DNA from: Rhodococcus ruber
GTDB taxonomy: Bacteria > Actinomycetota > Actinomycetes > Mycobacteriales > Mycobacteriaceae
Reading direction: 5' to 3'
Assembly (NCBI RefSeq): GCF_027270735.1
Contig: NZ_JAPWIJ010000004.1
Coordinates: forward strand, 372,001 to 436,000
DNA length: 64,000 bases
In this document: positions 26,898-38,353 of the stretch, in pieces
How the letters are laid out: every line of letters starts with the position of its first letter
Numbering within the stretch: the stretch's first letter is position 1
The notes under the pieces: generated by a model
Databases searched by the model: none
What the model was told of the DNA's origin: nothing
Seen by the model: the letters and a program-made list of their open reading frames with translations, nothing else
Made by a program: the position numbers and the translations under genes

Positions 26898-26926
26898 TTG
26901 ACGTGTAGGTAACTCGATCCTAATGA
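26898..26926 (+). promoter_or_regulatory. Possible gcvT promoter
   Basis: TTGACG and TAATGA are separated by 17 bases, about 80 bases before the gcvT start, in the 128-bp divergent region with pepA. The -35 match is good and the -10 match moderate. It is a proposal from sequence only. Confidence 0.3.
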
Positions 26927-27006
26927 CGACGCAACTCTCCAGAGATCGAGGGACGAACTCGGTGCGCAGGGCCGAACGAGCCGTCATGTGAGCTAGCGTG
27001 ACCGCC

Positions 27007-28107
27007 ATGACCGACACCGACCTGATCGAGGGCCCGCTGCACGCAGTACACACCGAATTGGGCGCGACATTCGCACCTTTCGGCGGTTGGACCATGCCGG
27101 CGTCGTACGCCGGTGTGGTCGTCGAGCACACCGCGGTGCGGGAAACCGTAGGCCTGTTCGACGTCGGCCACCTGGGCAAAGCGTCGGTCACCGGACCCGG
27201 CGCTGCCGCCTTCGTGAACTCGGTCCTGACCAACGACCTCGGCCGCATCGAGCCGGGTAAGGCGCAGTACACCCTGTGCTGCACGGAATCCGGCGGCGTG
27301 GTCGACGACCTGATCGCCTACTACGTCTCCGATGACGACGTATTCCTGGTGCCGAACGCAGCCAACACGGCTGATGTCGTTGCCGCGATGGCAGCGCAGG
27401 CACCCGATAGCGTGTCGGTGGTGAACCAGCACCGCGAGTTCGGAGTGCTGGCCGTGCAGGGGCCGAAAGCGGCCGAAGTTCTGCAGGAATTGGGTCTACC
27501 GACCGACATGGACTACATGGCGTTCGAAGACGCGACCTGGAATTCGGTGGCCGTGCGGGTGTGCCGAACCGGTTACACCGGCGAGCACGGATACGAACTG
27601 GTTCCTCCGGCGGGAGATGTGGAACCGCTCTTCCGCGCCCTGCTGGCCGCTGTGCGGTCTCGTGGGGGACAGGTGTGCGGGCTCGGAGCACGCGACACTC
27701 TGCGCACCGAGATGGGATATCCGCTGCACGGACACGAACTGTCACTGGACATTTCGCCTTTGCAAGCTCGGTGCGGTTGGGCAATCGGCTGGAAGAAGGA
27801 CGCATTCTGGGGCAAGGAGGCATTGACCGCGGAGAAGGCCGGCGGGCCGACGCGAACGCTGCGCGGACTGAAGGCGCTCGACCGCGGCGTGCTCCGTCCT
27901 GGTCTCACCGTGCGGGTGTCGGGTCAGGACATCGGGACGACGACCTCCGGAACGTTCTCACCGTCGCTGAAGGTGGGTATCGCCCTGGCCTTGCTCGACG
28001 CCGAGGTAGCTCCAGCGGTAGGTACGGAGGTCGAGGTCGATGTTCGTGGTCGAGCGTTGCGCTGCGAAGTGGTCGCGCCCCCGTTCGTCGCCGCGAAGAC
28101 CAGGTGA
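27007..28107 (+). CDS. gcvT: Aminomethyltransferase (glycine cleavage T protein)
   Basis: The 366-residue T protein of the glycine cleavage system takes the aminomethyl group from the lipoylated H protein to tetrahydrofolate, giving 5,10-methylene-THF and ammonia. Family motifs include the N-terminal [41 protein letters not shown], the folate-site [31 protein letters not shown] and the C-terminal [17 protein letters not shown]. The ATG at 27007 is preferred over the GTG at 26998. GcvH and GcvP are not in the window. Its methylene-THF product is also the co-substrate of PanB. Confidence 0.95.
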   Translation: MTDTDLIEGPLHAVHTELGATFAPFGGWTMPASYAGVVVEHTAVRETVGLFDVGHLGKASVTGPGAAAFVNSVLTNDLGRIEPGKAQYTLCCTESGGVVDDLIAYYVSDDDVFLVPNAANTADVVAAMAAQAPDSVSVVNQHREFGVLAVQGPKAAEVLQELGLPTDMDYMAFEDATWNSVAVRVCRTGYTGEHGYELVPPAGDVEPLFRALLAAVRSRGGQVCGLGARDTLRTEMGYPLHGHELSLDISPLQARCGWAIGWKKDAFWGKEALTAEKAGGPTRTLRGLKALDRGVLRPGLTVRVSGQDIGTTTSGTFSPSLKVGIALALLDAEVAPAVGTEVEVDVRGRALRCEVVAPPFVAAKTR

Positions 28108-28147
28108 CCGCGAGAGAGCGCGCGACCTCCACGATAGGATCTCGGGC

Positions 28148-29251
28148 ATGACAGGTGTTTCCGAATTCACGTACGTGCAGCATCCCTCGCCCGCTACACC
28201 GGCGGAGCGCGACGCGGTGCTTGCCGCACCCGGATTCGGAAAGCACTTCACGGACCACATGGTGTACATCGACTACACCCGAGACCGTGGTTGGCACGAC
28301 GCGACGATCGCTCCGTACGGCCCGATCGAGCTCGACCCGGCGGCGATGGTGCTGCATTACGGCCAGGCCATCTTCGAGGGCCTCAAGATCTACCGACAGC
28401 CGAACGGTGACCTCTCGACGTTCCGGGTGGAGTCCAACGCCGAGCGGTTCCGGTCCTCGGCTCGCCGGCTCGCGATGCCGGAACTCTCGGACGAGCTCTT
28501 CGTCGGATCGATCGAGAAGCTGCTCGAACTCGACCACGAGTGGGTCCCCGCGGCCGGCGGTGAGGACGCGTTGTACGTCCGGCCGTACATGTTCTCCACC
28601 GAAGCCGGGCTGGGCGTGCGCCCTGCGGACTCCTACCGCTACATGCTGATCGCCTCGCCTGCAGGCGCGTACTTCCCCAGGGGAGTCAAGCCGGTGAGCG
28701 TCTGGCTGTCGACCGAGTACGTCCGAGCGGCACCGGGCGGTACCGGAGCCGCGAAGTTCGCAGGCAACTATGCCGCGTCACTCCTCGCCCAGGCGCAGGC
28801 CAGCGACGAAGGATGCGATCAGGTGGTCTGGCTCGACGCGACCGAGCGCCGCTACGTCGAGGAGATGGGCGGGATGAACCTGTTCTTCGTCTTCGGCTCG
28901 GGCTCCGATGCGCGACTGGTGACGCCATCGCTGTCCGGATCACTTCTCCCCGGCATCACCCGTGACTCGCTGCTGGCGCTGGCGACGGACGCCGGCATCC
29001 CGGTCGAAGAACGCCGGATCTCCACCGAGGAGTGGCGCAAGGGTGCCGACTCGGGCGAGATCACCGAGGTGTTCGCCTGTGGCACAGCGGCCGTCATCAC
29101 TCCGGTCGGCAGCGTCAAGTCCACCGAGGGAGCCTTCGAGATCGCAGGCGGCGAGCCCGGCGAGATCACGCTCGCGCTGCGAGACACGCTCACCGGCATT
29201 CAGCGCGGCACGTTCGCCGATACCCACGGTTGGATGACCACACTCCGCTAG
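28148..29251 (+). CDS. ilvE: Branched-chain amino acid aminotransferase
   Basis: The 367-residue fold-type IV PLP enzyme interconverts branched-chain amino acids and their keto acids. Visible motifs are [29 protein letters not shown], the PLP-lysine segment [14 protein letters not shown] (lysine near residue 203), VDxxG-like [16 protein letters not shown] and the C-terminal [15 protein letters not shown]. Its alpha-ketoisovalerate product or substrate links it to PanB. The ATG at 28148 fits family length; the upstream frame overlaps gcvT. The stop codon shares the palindrome CTAG with that of convergent cobS. Confidence 0.96.
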   Translation: MTGVSEFTYVQHPSPATPAERDAVLAAPGFGKHFTDHMVYIDYTRDRGWHDATIAPYGPIELDPAAMVLHYGQAIFEGLKIYRQPNGDLSTFRVESNAERFRSSARRLAMPELSDELFVGSIEKLLELDHEWVPAAGGEDALYVRPYMFSTEAGLGVRPADSYRYMLIASPAGAYFPRGVKPVSVWLSTEYVRAAPGGTGAAKFAGNYAASLLAQAQASDEGCDQVVWLDATERRYVEEMGGMNLFFVFGSGSDARLVTPSLSGSLLPGITRDSLLALATDAGIPVEERRISTEEWRKGADSGEITEVFACGTAAVITPVGSVKSTEGAFEIAGGEPGEITLALRDTLTGIQRGTFADTHGWMTTLR

Positions 29252-30009
29252 CTCCCGACAAGAAGGCCGATCGAGGCGAGGGCGGTGGTCGTCTCGATTC
29301 CGGCTCCGAGCACGTCGCCGGAGAGACCGCCGAAGCGTCGGACGCAGTGCCGAGTCAGAACCACGGCAAGGGCCAGCACGGCGACCACCACCAGGGGTCC
29401 CTGCCATGGTCGGTCGGCCTGAGCACACACCGAGATTGCTACTGCCGCAAGCACCCACACTGCCCGGGCTGCTGTCGACTGGGTGCCGGCAACGAGTGCG
29501 CCGAAACCGCTGGGTGCTGCCGCGTCGATACCCCGACGGCACGCGAGCACCACCGACACGCGACCGATCGCCGGCACGATGACGATGGCCCACCACAGGT
29601 GTTGCTGAGCGAGCTGACCCAGGCTCGCAGCTTGAACCGCCAGGACGAGAGCAATGGCGGCCACTCCGAACGGACCGGCGCTGCCGGACTTCATGACTTC
29701 TCTGGCGCGCTCGGGCGGGCCGTAGCAACCGAGCCCGTCTGCGGTGTCGGCCAGGCCGTCGAGGTGCATCCCCCTGGTCAGCAGTGCAGCAGCAGCGACC
29801 CCGATCAGTCCGCTGAGCAGCGGCGACAGTCCGGCGGTGACCGACACCCACACCAGCGCCGCGCAGATGCCGCCGAGAGCGAAACCGACGATCGGAGCGA
29901 GAGCTATCGCCCGTCCGGCCGAGTGTCGATCGACGTTCTCGGGGCCGCGTACGGGCAGCACGGTCAGCCAGGAGAACGCGAGCAACAGTCCACCGGCTCG
30001 CCCGCGCAC
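29248..30009 (-). CDS. cobS: Adenosylcobinamide-GDP ribazoletransferase
   Basis: The 253-residue integral membrane enzyme joins adenosylcobinamide-GDP and alpha-ribazole (phosphate), the last assembly step of cobalamin. It opens with the family motif [16 protein letters not shown] and contains the conserved [20 protein letters not shown] with acidic metal-binding residues, followed by [19 protein letters not shown]; about six membrane spans are predicted by eye. The start is GTG, 2 bases after the cobT stop, so the genes are coupled. The 3' end overlaps the convergent ilvE stop by four bases. Confidence 0.94.
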   Translation of the reverse strand: MRGRAGGLLLAFSWLTVLPVRGPENVDRHSAGRAIALAPIVGFALGGICAALVWVSVTAGLSPLLSGLIGVAAAALLTRGMHLDGLADTADGLGCYGPPERAREVMKSGSAGPFGVAAIALVLAVQAASLGQLAQQHLWWAIVIVPAIGRVSVVLACRRGIDAAAPSGFGALVAGTQSTAARAVWVLAAVAISVCAQADRPWQGPLVVVAVLALAVVLTRHCVRRFGGLSGDVLGAGIETTTALASIGLLVGS

Positions 30010-30011
30010 CG

Positions 30012-31094
30012 TCAGTGGTCTTCGCTGTCACCGGTGCTGACACCGGAGTCGGCGAAGGTCGCCATCGAGTTCAACGTGCCGACGCCCGCACGAACCAGAG
30101 GCAGTGCCGCGAGGGCACCGGACCCTTCACCCAGTCTCATGTCCAGCTCGACGATCGGTTCGAGCCGCACATGACGTAACGCAAGTGTGTGAGCGGGCTC
30201 GGCGGAGCGGTGCCCGGCAACCCACCACTCCCGTGCTCCGGCCGCACCGTCCTCTGCCACCAACGCGGCTGCGGTCACCACGAGGCCGTCGAGAATCACC
30301 GGGGTGCGCCGATGCGCGGCCTGCGCGAGGAATCCGGCCAACGCCGCGATGTCGGCACCACCCGCGACCCGAAGCAGATCGGTGGGGTTCTTGGCGACCG
30401 GACGCGCTCGGCGCATGGCGTCCCGGATTGCCGCGGTCTTCCTGATCCATCCTGCGTCGTCGATTCCGGTGCCGCGCCCGACGGCGGCGACCGGTTCGGT
30501 ATCGGTGAGCGTGGCGATCAATACGGTTGCGGGAGTTGTGTTTCCGATGCCCATGTCGCCTGCGATGAGGAGATCGGCACCACCGTCGACCTCCTCGTCG
30601 GCAATGGCGGCTCCGGCAGCGACGGCTGCTCGAACCTCGTCCTCGCTCAACGCGTCCTCACGGTCGATAGATCCGCTGGAACGTCGAACCTTGAACGCGG
30701 ACACCGAAGGGTCGGTCTCGGCGTCCACCGCGATATCGACTACGCGCACCGTGGCACCGGCGAGGTCTGCGAGCACGTTGACCGCTGCACCGCCACCGCG
30801 AATGTTCTCGACCATCTGGGCTGTCACCTCGGACGGGTACGCAGAGACTCCATGCGCCGCGATCCCGTGATCGCCGGCGAAGACGATGACGCGCACTCGC
30901 CCGAGCGAGCGTGGCGGGCAGCTGTCCTGGCACGCGGCGATCCATTCACCGAGCTTCTCCAGTCGCCCGAGGCTGCCGGCGGGCTTGGTGAGCTCACGTT
31001 GACGATCCTCGGCGGCCGACCGAGCCGAGTCGGACGGAGCGGTCACCGGACGAAACGGCGATGACTCCGAATCTTCTGCCGAAAAAGTTGTCAC
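30012..31094 (-). CDS. cobT: Nicotinate-nucleotide-dimethylbenzimidazole phosphoribosyltransferase
   Basis: The 360-residue CobT makes alpha-ribazole phosphate for the lower cobalamin ligand. Conserved elements are [16 protein letters not shown] near residue 40, [19 protein letters not shown], the [11 protein letters not shown] phosphate loop, and the catalytic glutamate segment [15 protein letters not shown] close to the C-terminus. It overlaps cobU by four bases (ATGA) and is followed directly by cobS. The first 30 residues ([19 protein letters not shown]) look like a disordered extension. Confidence 0.95.
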   Translation of the reverse strand: MTTFSAEDSESSPFRPVTAPSDSARSAAEDRQRELTKPAGSLGRLEKLGEWIAACQDSCPPRSLGRVRVIVFAGDHGIAAHGVSAYPSEVTAQMVENIRGGGAAVNVLADLAGATVRVVDIAVDAETDPSVSAFKVRRSSGSIDREDALSEDEVRAAVAAGAAIADEEVDGGADLLIAGDMGIGNTTPATVLIATLTDTEPVAAVGRGTGIDDAGWIRKTAAIRDAMRRARPVAKNPTDLLRVAGGADIAALAGFLAQAAHRRTPVILDGLVVTAAALVAEDGAAGAREWWVAGHRSAEPAHTLALRHVRLEPIVELDMRLGEGSGALAALPLVRAGVGTLNSMATFADSGVSTGDSEDH

Positions 31095-31660
31095 ACTTCG
31101 CCTTTCGCGGTGATGAATTCCGCCGGTGGTTCCTTGAGGGTCAGCGCGAGTCCCGCGACGACCAGCAGAACCCTGTCACACACGGCGGCGAGTCGAGAGT
31201 TGAGCAGCCCGAGCTCGTCTCGGAAGAGGCGTCCGGAACGAGACCCGGGAACCACGGATAGACCTACCTCGGGACTGACCAGAACAAGGGTGGACGTGCA
31301 GTCCGCAACCGCCTCGACCAGATCGTCGACGGCCGGTGTGATCGTGCCCCGGGGTTGCTCCCACGCACGAGCGTCGTCGAGCATCCCCGTCAGCCACGTT
31401 CCGAGGTCGTCGACCAAGGTGGTGCCGTCCCAGGGCTCCGAGATCGATGCGGCCAACGAGGTCACCGTCTCGACGGTGGACCAATGCTGCGGTCTCGACG
31501 CCCGATGGAGATCGATGCGACGCTGCCAATCCTCGTCGGTGTGGTCGCGCCTACCGGTAGCGAGATAGCGAACCGGCTCGGTGACGGCACACGACTCGGC
31601 GTGCGCGGACTTACCGGATCGGGCACCACCGAGTACGAGGGTTCGAGTCGGTCGACCCAC
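31091..31660 (-). CDS. cobU: Adenosylcobinamide kinase/guanylyltransferase
   Basis: The 189-residue enzyme phosphorylates adenosylcobinamide and transfers GMP to it, supplying CobS. The P-loop [16 protein letters not shown] begins just after the start, and the CobU signature appears as [32 protein letters not shown] (two overlapping parts). The GTG at 31660 is chosen because the P-loop strand follows within nine residues; the longer frame upstream overlaps the DUF3043 gene. In M. tuberculosis cobU lies elsewhere, so grouping it with cobT-cobS here is a local difference (from memory). Confidence 0.93.
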   Translation of the reverse strand: MGRPTRTLVLGGARSGKSAHAESCAVTEPVRYLATGRRDHTDEDWQRRIDLHRASRPQHWSTVETVTSLAASISEPWDGTTLVDDLGTWLTGMLDDARAWEQPRGTITPAVDDLVEAVADCTSTLVLVSPEVGLSVVPGSRSGRLFRDELGLLNSRLAAVCDRVLLVVAGLALTLKEPPAEFITAKGEV

Positions 31661-31665
31661 CGACG

Positions 31666-32325
31666 TCAGACAGCCGCGCCGGCGCTGACTCGCGGCTTGG
31701 GTGCGCGCATCTTGCGAATCTGGGACGCGCGGACGAAGGCGTACCACCCGATCTTGAAGCCGCCGTCCGTGGTCTCGGGGAATCGGACTCGGATCTTGTT
31801 GTTGATCATCTTGCCGAGGTAGATGCCCTCGCCGACCATGAACAGCATCATCACGAACATGCCGAGAGTGACGTACTGCTGCACAGCGGGCTGAAGGAAC
31901 AGCGCGAAGATCAAGATCAGTGCGAGCGGCATGAACAGCCCGACGAGATTGCGACGCGCATCGACGATGTCGCGAACGTACGCGCGAACCGGTCCCTTGT
32001 CGCGGGGGAGTAGGTACTTGTCGTCACCGGCCAGCATGCGAGCGCGGCGTTCGGCTGCGGCGGCGCGGCGTTCGTTGGACGCGGCCTTGCGGTCTTCCTT
32101 GCTGCCCTTGTTCGCCTTGCGGCGCTCGCGCGCCTCTTTGCTCGTCAGGGGAGCCGGAGCAACCGGACCGCGACGACGAGCCTCGGCGTCACGGCGCTTG
32201 GGTGTCGGCCGGCCCTTGCCGAGGGACACCGGAGATGCGGCCTCGTTCCCGGACGCAGTCGACTCGGATTCGTTCGAGTTCTGTTCGTCCGAATTGTCGG
32301 AGTTTCCACGGCGTAGCAGCTTCAC
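31666..32325 (-). CDS. DUF3043 membrane protein
   Basis: The 219-residue protein has a long charged N-terminus (residues 1-105, rich in Arg/Lys/Glu/Ala, with SKEARERRKANKGSKEDRKA) followed by YLLPRDKGPVRAYVRDIVDARRNLVGLF, the DUF3043 signature, two membrane spans (LALILIFALFLQP and VTLGMFVMMLFMVGEGIYLG) and a basic cytoplasmic tail. The Rv2206 position is the same. Its function is unknown. It is 5 bases upstream of cobU and probably cotranscribed, but the family also occurs without cobalamin genes. Confidence 0.88.
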   Translation of the reverse strand: MKLLRRGNSDNSDEQNSNESESTASGNEAASPVSLGKGRPTPKRRDAEARRRGPVAPAPLTSKEARERRKANKGSKEDRKAASNERRAAAAERRARMLAGDDKYLLPRDKGPVRAYVRDIVDARRNLVGLFMPLALILIFALFLQPAVQQYVTLGMFVMMLFMVGEGIYLGKMINNKIRVRFPETTDGGFKIGWYAFVRASQIRKMRAPKPRVSAGAAV

Positions 32326-32426
32326 GCATCCAGAGTATGGGATGACGCATCGATATCGAACACCGGCCAGGTCAGCTCGCGGATCAACAGATGCCGTTCG
32401 CCTGCTGCGGCCCTAGACTTTCGACG

Positions 32427-33500
32427 ATGCGAGTGATGATTGCGCCGGATTCCTTCGGAGACACCCTGACCGCCGCGGACGCGGCCCACGCCATCGCGAG
32501 GGGATGGGCGTCGGTTCGACAGCAGGACGAACTCGAGCTCGCACCTCAATCAGACGGCGGGCCCGGATTCGTCGAGGTGCTGGCCTCACGCATCGGCACG
32601 GTGCAGATCGCCGACGTCGACGGACCGCTCGGCACCCCGGTTCGGGCGCGGTGGCTGCTCGACGGCACAGCGGCGTACATCGAATCTGCGCAGGCCTGTG
32701 GACTCCATTTGCTCGACGGTCCGCCGAGCCCACTGTCTGCATCGAAAGCCAGCAGTTACGGCGTCGGTCAACTGATCGATGCAGCGATCGGCAGCGGGGC
32801 CAGAACGATCTTCGTCGGGCTGGGCGGCAGCAGTTGCACGGACGGCGGTCGTGCACTTGTCCGAGCGCTGGGCGGACTTGGATCGGCGGTCGCTCGATTG
32901 TCGGGAATCGACCTCGTCGCAGCATCGGACGTCGAGAATCCACTGTTGGGCGAGTGGGGTGCGGCCCGGGTGTTCGGCCCGCAGAAGGGTGCTGACGCCG
33001 AGACGATCGACCGACTGGAGGAGCTGAACACCGACTGGGCCGCCGTCCTGTCTGCAGCGGGCCACGATGTGGCGAACCGGCCGGGCGCAGGAGCAGCCGG
33101 CGGTCTCGGTGCCGCCCTGTTCGCACTCGGCGGCACACAGCAGCCCGGGGCCGTCGTGGTGGCCGAGCGAACCGGACAGCAGAAACTGCTCCAGACCGTC
33201 GATCTGGTGTTGACCGGTGAGGGGAAGTTCGATTCACAGTCGCTGCGCGGCAAGCTGGTAACCAGAATCGCGGCCGCCAGTGGCGCGACCGGTGTGGACA
33301 CGATCGTGCTCGCGGGGCAGGTCACGTTGACCGAGGACGAACTGGCGTCGGCCGGTATCGAGGCCGCACACTCGATCAGCGAGTTCGCGGGATCGGTGGA
33401 GTTGGCGATGTCCGATGCAGCCAACCAGCTCGAACTGCTCGCCGCACGTATCGCGGGCGAGGTTGAGGACTCGGACGTGAATCCGAGGCGGCGGGCGTGA
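32427..33500 (+). CDS. glxK: Glycerate kinase
   Basis: The 357-residue enzyme phosphorylates D-glycerate with ATP. GlxK-type family features are MIAPDSFGDTLTAADAAHAI at the N-terminus, PQSDGGPGFVEVL, the catalytic GLGGSSCTDGGRALVRALG, NPLLGEWGAARVFGPQKGA and GAAGGLGAALFALGG, then LVLTGEGKFDSQSLRGK near the C-terminus. The ATG at 32427 begins the first conserved strand. It is divergent from the DUF3043-cob operon, as in Rv2205c/Rv2206. Confidence 0.94.
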   Translation: MRVMIAPDSFGDTLTAADAAHAIARGWASVRQQDELELAPQSDGGPGFVEVLASRIGTVQIADVDGPLGTPVRARWLLDGTAAYIESAQACGLHLLDGPPSPLSASKASSYGVGQLIDAAIGSGARTIFVGLGGSSCTDGGRALVRALGGLGSAVARLSGIDLVAASDVENPLLGEWGAARVFGPQKGADAETIDRLEELNTDWAAVLSAAGHDVANRPGAGAAGGLGAALFALGGTQQPGAVVVAERTGQQKLLQTVDLVLTGEGKFDSQSLRGKLVTRIAAASGATGVDTIVLAGQVTLTEDELASAGIEAAHSISEFAGSVELAMSDAANQLELLAARIAGEVEDSDVNPRRRA

Positions 33501-33566
33501 GGAATAGAGGCACCGAGAGTACGGTTGAGTAGTTCACGGGTTTTGTACGACTGATAGGGAGAGCCC

Positions 33567-33932
33567 ATGACCGTTTCAAGCGAGACCACAACGACCGAAA
33601 CCACGGCGCACAAGGTCACCATGACCGAGACCGCGTCGGCCAAGGCCAAGGCGTTGCTGGATCAAGAAGGCCGCGACGACCTGGCGCTGCGCATCGCGGT
33701 GCAGCCGGGTGGTTGTGCAGGATTGCGTTACCAGCTCTTCTTCGACGATCGAAGCCTCGACGGCGACCTCGCGGTCGACTTCAACGGCGTCACCCTCGCG
33801 GTGGACCGGATGAGCGCCCCCTACGTGGAGGGTGCATCCATCGACTTCGTGGACACGATCGAGAAGCAAGGCTTCACGATCGACAACCCGAACGCCACGG
33901 GTTCGTGCGCGTGCGGCGACTCGTTCAACTGA
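33567..33932 (+). CDS. A-type iron-sulfur carrier (HesB/IscA/ErpA-like)
   Basis: The 121-residue protein delivers Fe-S clusters to target enzymes. All three cluster cysteines are present: one in QPGGCAGLRYQL and two in the C-terminal GSCACGDSF. The first 15 residues are Thr/Glu-rich and not conserved. It is placed as Rv2204c, between glycerate kinase and adenosine kinase; nearby potential clients are the Fe-S enzyme LipA and the Rieske protein QcrA. A GGGAGA ribosome-binding site precedes the ATG. Confidence 0.94.
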   Translation: MTVSSETTTTETTAHKVTMTETASAKAKALLDQEGRDDLALRIAVQPGGCAGLRYQLFFDDRSLDGDLAVDFNGVTLAVDRMSAPYVEGASIDFVDTIEKQGFTIDNPNATGSCACGDSFN

Positions 33933-33947
33933 GCTGACTCGTTTTCG

Positions 33948-35010
<1,063 letters not shown>

Positions 35011-35027
35011 GGCTCGGTCTTCCTCGG

Positions 35028-35082
35028 CGGGATCAATGCGGCTTTGTTGCAATCTGAGCGACTGAAAGCCACATTGATCCCG
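35028..35082. terminator. Long-armed hairpin between adoK and asnB
   Basis: CGGGATCAATGCGGCTTT and AAAGCCACATTGATCCCG form an 18-bp stem with a single C-A mismatch and a 19-base loop. It lies between the convergent stop codons of adoK (35010) and asnB (35103), so a bidirectional terminator is the likely role. There is no clear T-run. Confidence 0.6.
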
Positions 35083-35102
35083 TGGGGAGACGGGTGTACC
35101 AG

Positions 35103-37031
35103 TCAGATGTTGACCGGATATTCCGGTTCGGCGATCTGCGGCACGATGCGCTTCTCGACGAAGATCCCATGCCAGACCATGAAGATCAGCAGCGTCCAAA
35201 GACGTCGGCTGTGGTCGGATTTTCCGGCTCGATGGTCGTTGAGCATCGCGACTACGGCGGGCTTGTTCAGCAGGTGATCGGTCTGCGAATCGGCGATCTG
35301 CTGGTGCGCCCAGTCGAAGAGTTCCGTGCCGCGAAGCCAATGGCGCAGTGGCACAGGGAACCCCAGCTTGGCGCGATGCAGCACGTGACCGGGAACGATT
35401 CCCTCGAGCGCCTGACGCAGAGCGTACTTGGTGGTGTTCTTGGTGATTTTCTGCTCGAGCGGTAGCTTCTCGGCGACCCTGTAGACCTCGGAGTCCAGGA
35501 ATGGGACTCGCAGTTCGAGCGAATTTGCCATGGTGATCTTGTCGGCTTTGACCAGGATGTCGCCGCGCAACCACGTGAACAGGTCCAGATGCTGCATGCG
35601 AGCCACCGGATCCCATCCCTGCGACTGCGCGTAGATCGGCGCAGTGACGTCCTGGTGGGTCCATTCCGGTCGGAATTCGCGAAGTACGGACCGCAGTTGC
35701 GCGTCGTTGAAGCTACGAGCGTTTCCGTAGTACCGCTCCTCGAGAGTCATCGATCCACGGTTCAGCAGGCTCTTTCCGCGGGTTCCTTCCGGGATCCGCT
35801 CGCTCAGCGATCCGGCAGCGCGTCTGAGGAATGCAGGAAGCGACTCGAACGGCTTCAGTGACAGTGGCTCGCGGTAGATGGTGTATCCGCCGAACAACTC
35901 GTCCGCGCCCTCGCCGGAGAGCACGACCTTCACGTGTTTGCGCGCCTCTTTTGCGACGAAGTACAGAGGTACTAGGGCTGGATCCGCCACCGGGTCGTCC
36001 AGGTACCAGACGATCTCTGGGATCGATGCCGCGAACTCCTCCGGCCCGACGACCTTCACGATGTGGCGGGCACCGATGGCGGCCGCCGACTCCGCGGCGA
36101 CGTCGACCTCGGAGTAGCCCTCACGCTCGAAACCGGTGGTGAAGGTGATCAGATCAGGATTGTGGCGGATTGCCAGCGCCGCGATGGCCGTCGAATCGAT
36201 ACCTCCGGACAGGAAGGACCCGACTGTCACGTCGGCTCGCATGTGCTTGGCTACCGAATCTTCGAGTGCCTCGGCGATCTCCTGGTAGCGAGCCTTCTCG
36301 CTCCCGGGCGTGAAGGGTCGGACCGGAAACGTCGGCGTGAAGTATCGGGTGACCTTCGGCGCGGTACCGGGGGAGAGGGTGGCGTAGCAGCCGGATTCGA
36401 GTCGTCGGATCCCCGCGTGGAGGGTCTCGGGCTCGGGTACGTACTGCAGCACGGTGTAGTGCTCGATGGCCCGCTGATCGAGATCGTCGGCGACCCCGAC
36501 CAGATCCATCAACTCGAGCACGCTCTTCTTCTCGCTACCGAATGCCGTGCCTCCGGGGCCGGTGGCCAGGAACAACGGTTTGATGCCGAAGGGATCGCGT
36601 GCGATGAACATCTGGCGGGTCTCGGTGTCCCAGACCGCGAACGCGAACATGCCCCGCAGCCGCTGCACTGCGGCAGGTCCCCAGTAGTGGAATGCGGCGA
36701 CGATCGATTCGCTGTCACCCTCCGTGGCGAACTCCGCACCATGATCGCGCGCCAACTCCGCGCGCAACTCGAGGTAGTTGTAGATCTCGCCGTTGAAGAC
36801 GAGCGCGTACCGGTTCGGCGACTCGGGCGGCCCCCATCGCATCGGCTGATGCGAGTGTTCGATGTCGATGAACGACAACCGGTTGAAGCCGTAGACGACG
36901 TCGTCGTCGTGCCAGGTGCCGCCGGGCTCGTCCGGGCCTCGGTGGCGCATGCAGTGGGTGGCCGAGCTCACCAGCTCGACTCCGGCGGCGGTCGTTCCGT
37001 GGGACGTGAGTACTCCGAGCAGTCCACACAC
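35103..37031 (-). CDS. asnB: Asparagine synthase (glutamine-hydrolysing)
   Basis: The 642-residue enzyme has an N-terminal class II amidotransferase domain that starts MCGLLGVL, so Cys2 is the nucleophile after Met removal, with RHRGPDEPG and FNGEIYNYLELR typical of glutamine binding. The synthetase half contains the PP-loop VGSFLSGGIDSTAIAALA and LSGEGADELFGGY. Cellular role may extend beyond asparagine: the Rv2201 equivalents in mycolic-acid bacteria are related to enzymes amidating peptidoglycan precursors (LtsA-type), which is known from family literature and not testable here. It is convergent with adoK and divergent from ctaC. Confidence 0.93.
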   Translation of the reverse strand: MCGLLGVLTSHGTTAAGVELVSSATHCMRHRGPDEPGGTWHDDDVVYGFNRLSFIDIEHSHQPMRWGPPESPNRYALVFNGEIYNYLELRAELARDHGAEFATEGDSESIVAAFHYWGPAAVQRLRGMFAFAVWDTETRQMFIARDPFGIKPLFLATGPGGTAFGSEKKSVLELMDLVGVADDLDQRAIEHYTVLQYVPEPETLHAGIRRLESGCYATLSPGTAPKVTRYFTPTFPVRPFTPGSEKARYQEIAEALEDSVAKHMRADVTVGSFLSGGIDSTAIAALAIRHNPDLITFTTGFEREGYSEVDVAAESAAAIGARHIVKVVGPEEFAASIPEIVWYLDDPVADPALVPLYFVAKEARKHVKVVLSGEGADELFGGYTIYREPLSLKPFESLPAFLRRAAGSLSERIPEGTRGKSLLNRGSMTLEERYYGNARSFNDAQLRSVLREFRPEWTHQDVTAPIYAQSQGWDPVARMQHLDLFTWLRGDILVKADKITMANSLELRVPFLDSEVYRVAEKLPLEQKITKNTTKYALRQALEGIVPGHVLHRAKLGFPVPLRHWLRGTELFDWAHQQIADSQTDHLLNKPAVVAMLNDHRAGKSDHSRRLWTLLIFMVWHGIFVEKRIVPQIAEPEYPVNI

Positions 37032-37261
37032 AGCGTCTGCTACCTCTTCTCGCAGTTGGGGACAATGCAGCGGTCCGAGTCTCCGCGAGCGGCGTCAGCG
37101 GGACGGCAGATCAGGAACCGAGTATGCCGCAGACACGCACGAGCGTAGGTGACGACCCAAGGATGGCTATCCGTCGGCTTTGGTCTACGCTGCGTAGTAC
37201 TCGGGCATCTCCATGTGGAAGCCCTTATTCTTCAGTGGTGGGCAATCAGGAAGGCGTGAAC

Positions 37262-38335
37262 GTGGCGCATAGTCGGATCCTTCGGCGAGCGGGGCTGACA
37301 GCATTTCTCGGTGTAGCCGCGTTGATGCTGTCGGGCTGTTCCATCAGCAGCGACAACGTACTCAATTTCGGTTTCGCCTCTGGCGTCACTCCTCAGGGGC
37401 GACGCATCGGTGACCTGTGGACATGGTCGGTCATCGCCGCCTTGGTCATGGGCATCGTCGTGTGGGTCCTGATCTTCTGGGTGGTGCTCTTCCACCGTAA
37501 GAAGAAGAGCTCACCGGAGTTCCCCCGCCAGACGGCGTACAACGTTCCGCTCGAGCTGTTCTACACGGCCGTGCCGTTCGTCATCATCGCCGTCCTGTTC
37601 TACTTCACCGTCGTGGTGCAGAACTACGTCGACGAGAAGCAGGCCGACCCCGACGTGCAGGTCGACGTCACTGCATACCAATGGAACTGGAAGTTCGGTT
37701 ACCGAACCATCGACCTCAAGGACGGTGCTGCCAAGTACGAGGGCACCGACGAAGAGGAGCAGGCGGCTGCCGAAGCCGCCGCTACCCCCGGCGAAGGTGC
37801 CGAGGGAAGCGAGGACGGCGAGTTCGTTCCCGGACCGATCAACGGTGCATCCACCCAGGACCTGTCGTACCTGCACTACAACAAGATCGAAACGGTCGGA
37901 TCCAGCGACGAGATTCCGGTTCTGGTTCTGCCGACCGGCAAGCGCATCGAATTCGTGCTCGCGTCCTCGGACGTCATCCACGGTTTCTGGGTACCGGAGT
38001 TCCTGTTCAAGCGTGACGTTCTCCCGAACCCCGAGGAGAACCACTCCGACAACGTGTTCCAGATCAGCGAGATCGAACGTGAAGGATCGTTCGTCGGTCG
38101 GTGCACCGAAATGTGTGGCACCTTCCACTCGATGATGAACTTCGAGGTTCGCGCAGTGTCCCCGGACAAGTTCGAGCAGTACATCGAGCTGCGCAAGCCG
38201 GTGTCCGAGGGCGGCGAAGCGCTCACCAACGCGCAGGCACTCGAGGCCATCGGTGAGAGCCCGCTCGCAACGAGTACCTCGCCGTTCGAGACCGATCGCA
38301 CCGTCCGTACCGCCACTGTCGCCGAAGGCAACTGA
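37262..38335 (+). CDS. ctaC: Cytochrome c oxidase subunit II
   Basis: The 357-residue CuA subunit of the aa3 oxidase has a lipoprotein signal (lipobox LMLSGC), two membrane spans (about 61-83 and 100-122) and a CuA cupredoxin domain: ligands His in DVIHGFWVPEF (about 239) and GRCTEMCGTFHSMM (about 280-292, with two Cys, His and Met). An acidic insertion rich in Glu/Ala/Gly (about residues 160-185) interrupts the domain between YRTIDLKDG and FVPGPINGAS; in the actinobacterial supercomplex this region contacts QcrC. The GTG at 37262 is favoured because AGGAAGG lies seven bases upstream; another GTG at 37256 is too close to that site. Confidence 0.95.
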   Translation: MAHSRILRRAGLTAFLGVAALMLSGCSISSDNVLNFGFASGVTPQGRRIGDLWTWSVIAALVMGIVVWVLIFWVVLFHRKKKSSPEFPRQTAYNVPLELFYTAVPFVIIAVLFYFTVVVQNYVDEKQADPDVQVDVTAYQWNWKFGYRTIDLKDGAAKYEGTDEEEQAAAEAAATPGEGAEGSEDGEFVPGPINGASTQDLSYLHYNKIETVGSSDEIPVLVLPTGKRIEFVLASSDVIHGFWVPEFLFKRDVLPNPEENHSDNVFQISEIEREGSFVGRCTEMCGTFHSMMNFEVRAVSPDKFEQYIELRKPVSEGGEALTNAQALEAIGESPLATSTSPFETDRTVRTATVAEGN

Positions 38336-38353
38336 CCAAGGAAGCATGCTGAT

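Noticed and set aside
26879..27006. Glycine riboswitch upstream of gcvT
   Set aside because: The 128-bp gap is short and shows none of the conserved glycine aptamer blocks.
32326..32426. Cobalamin riboswitch upstream of the cobU-cobT-cobS operon
   Set aside because: The 101-bp region lacks a B12-box-like sequence (GCCACTG) and is too short for the aptamer.
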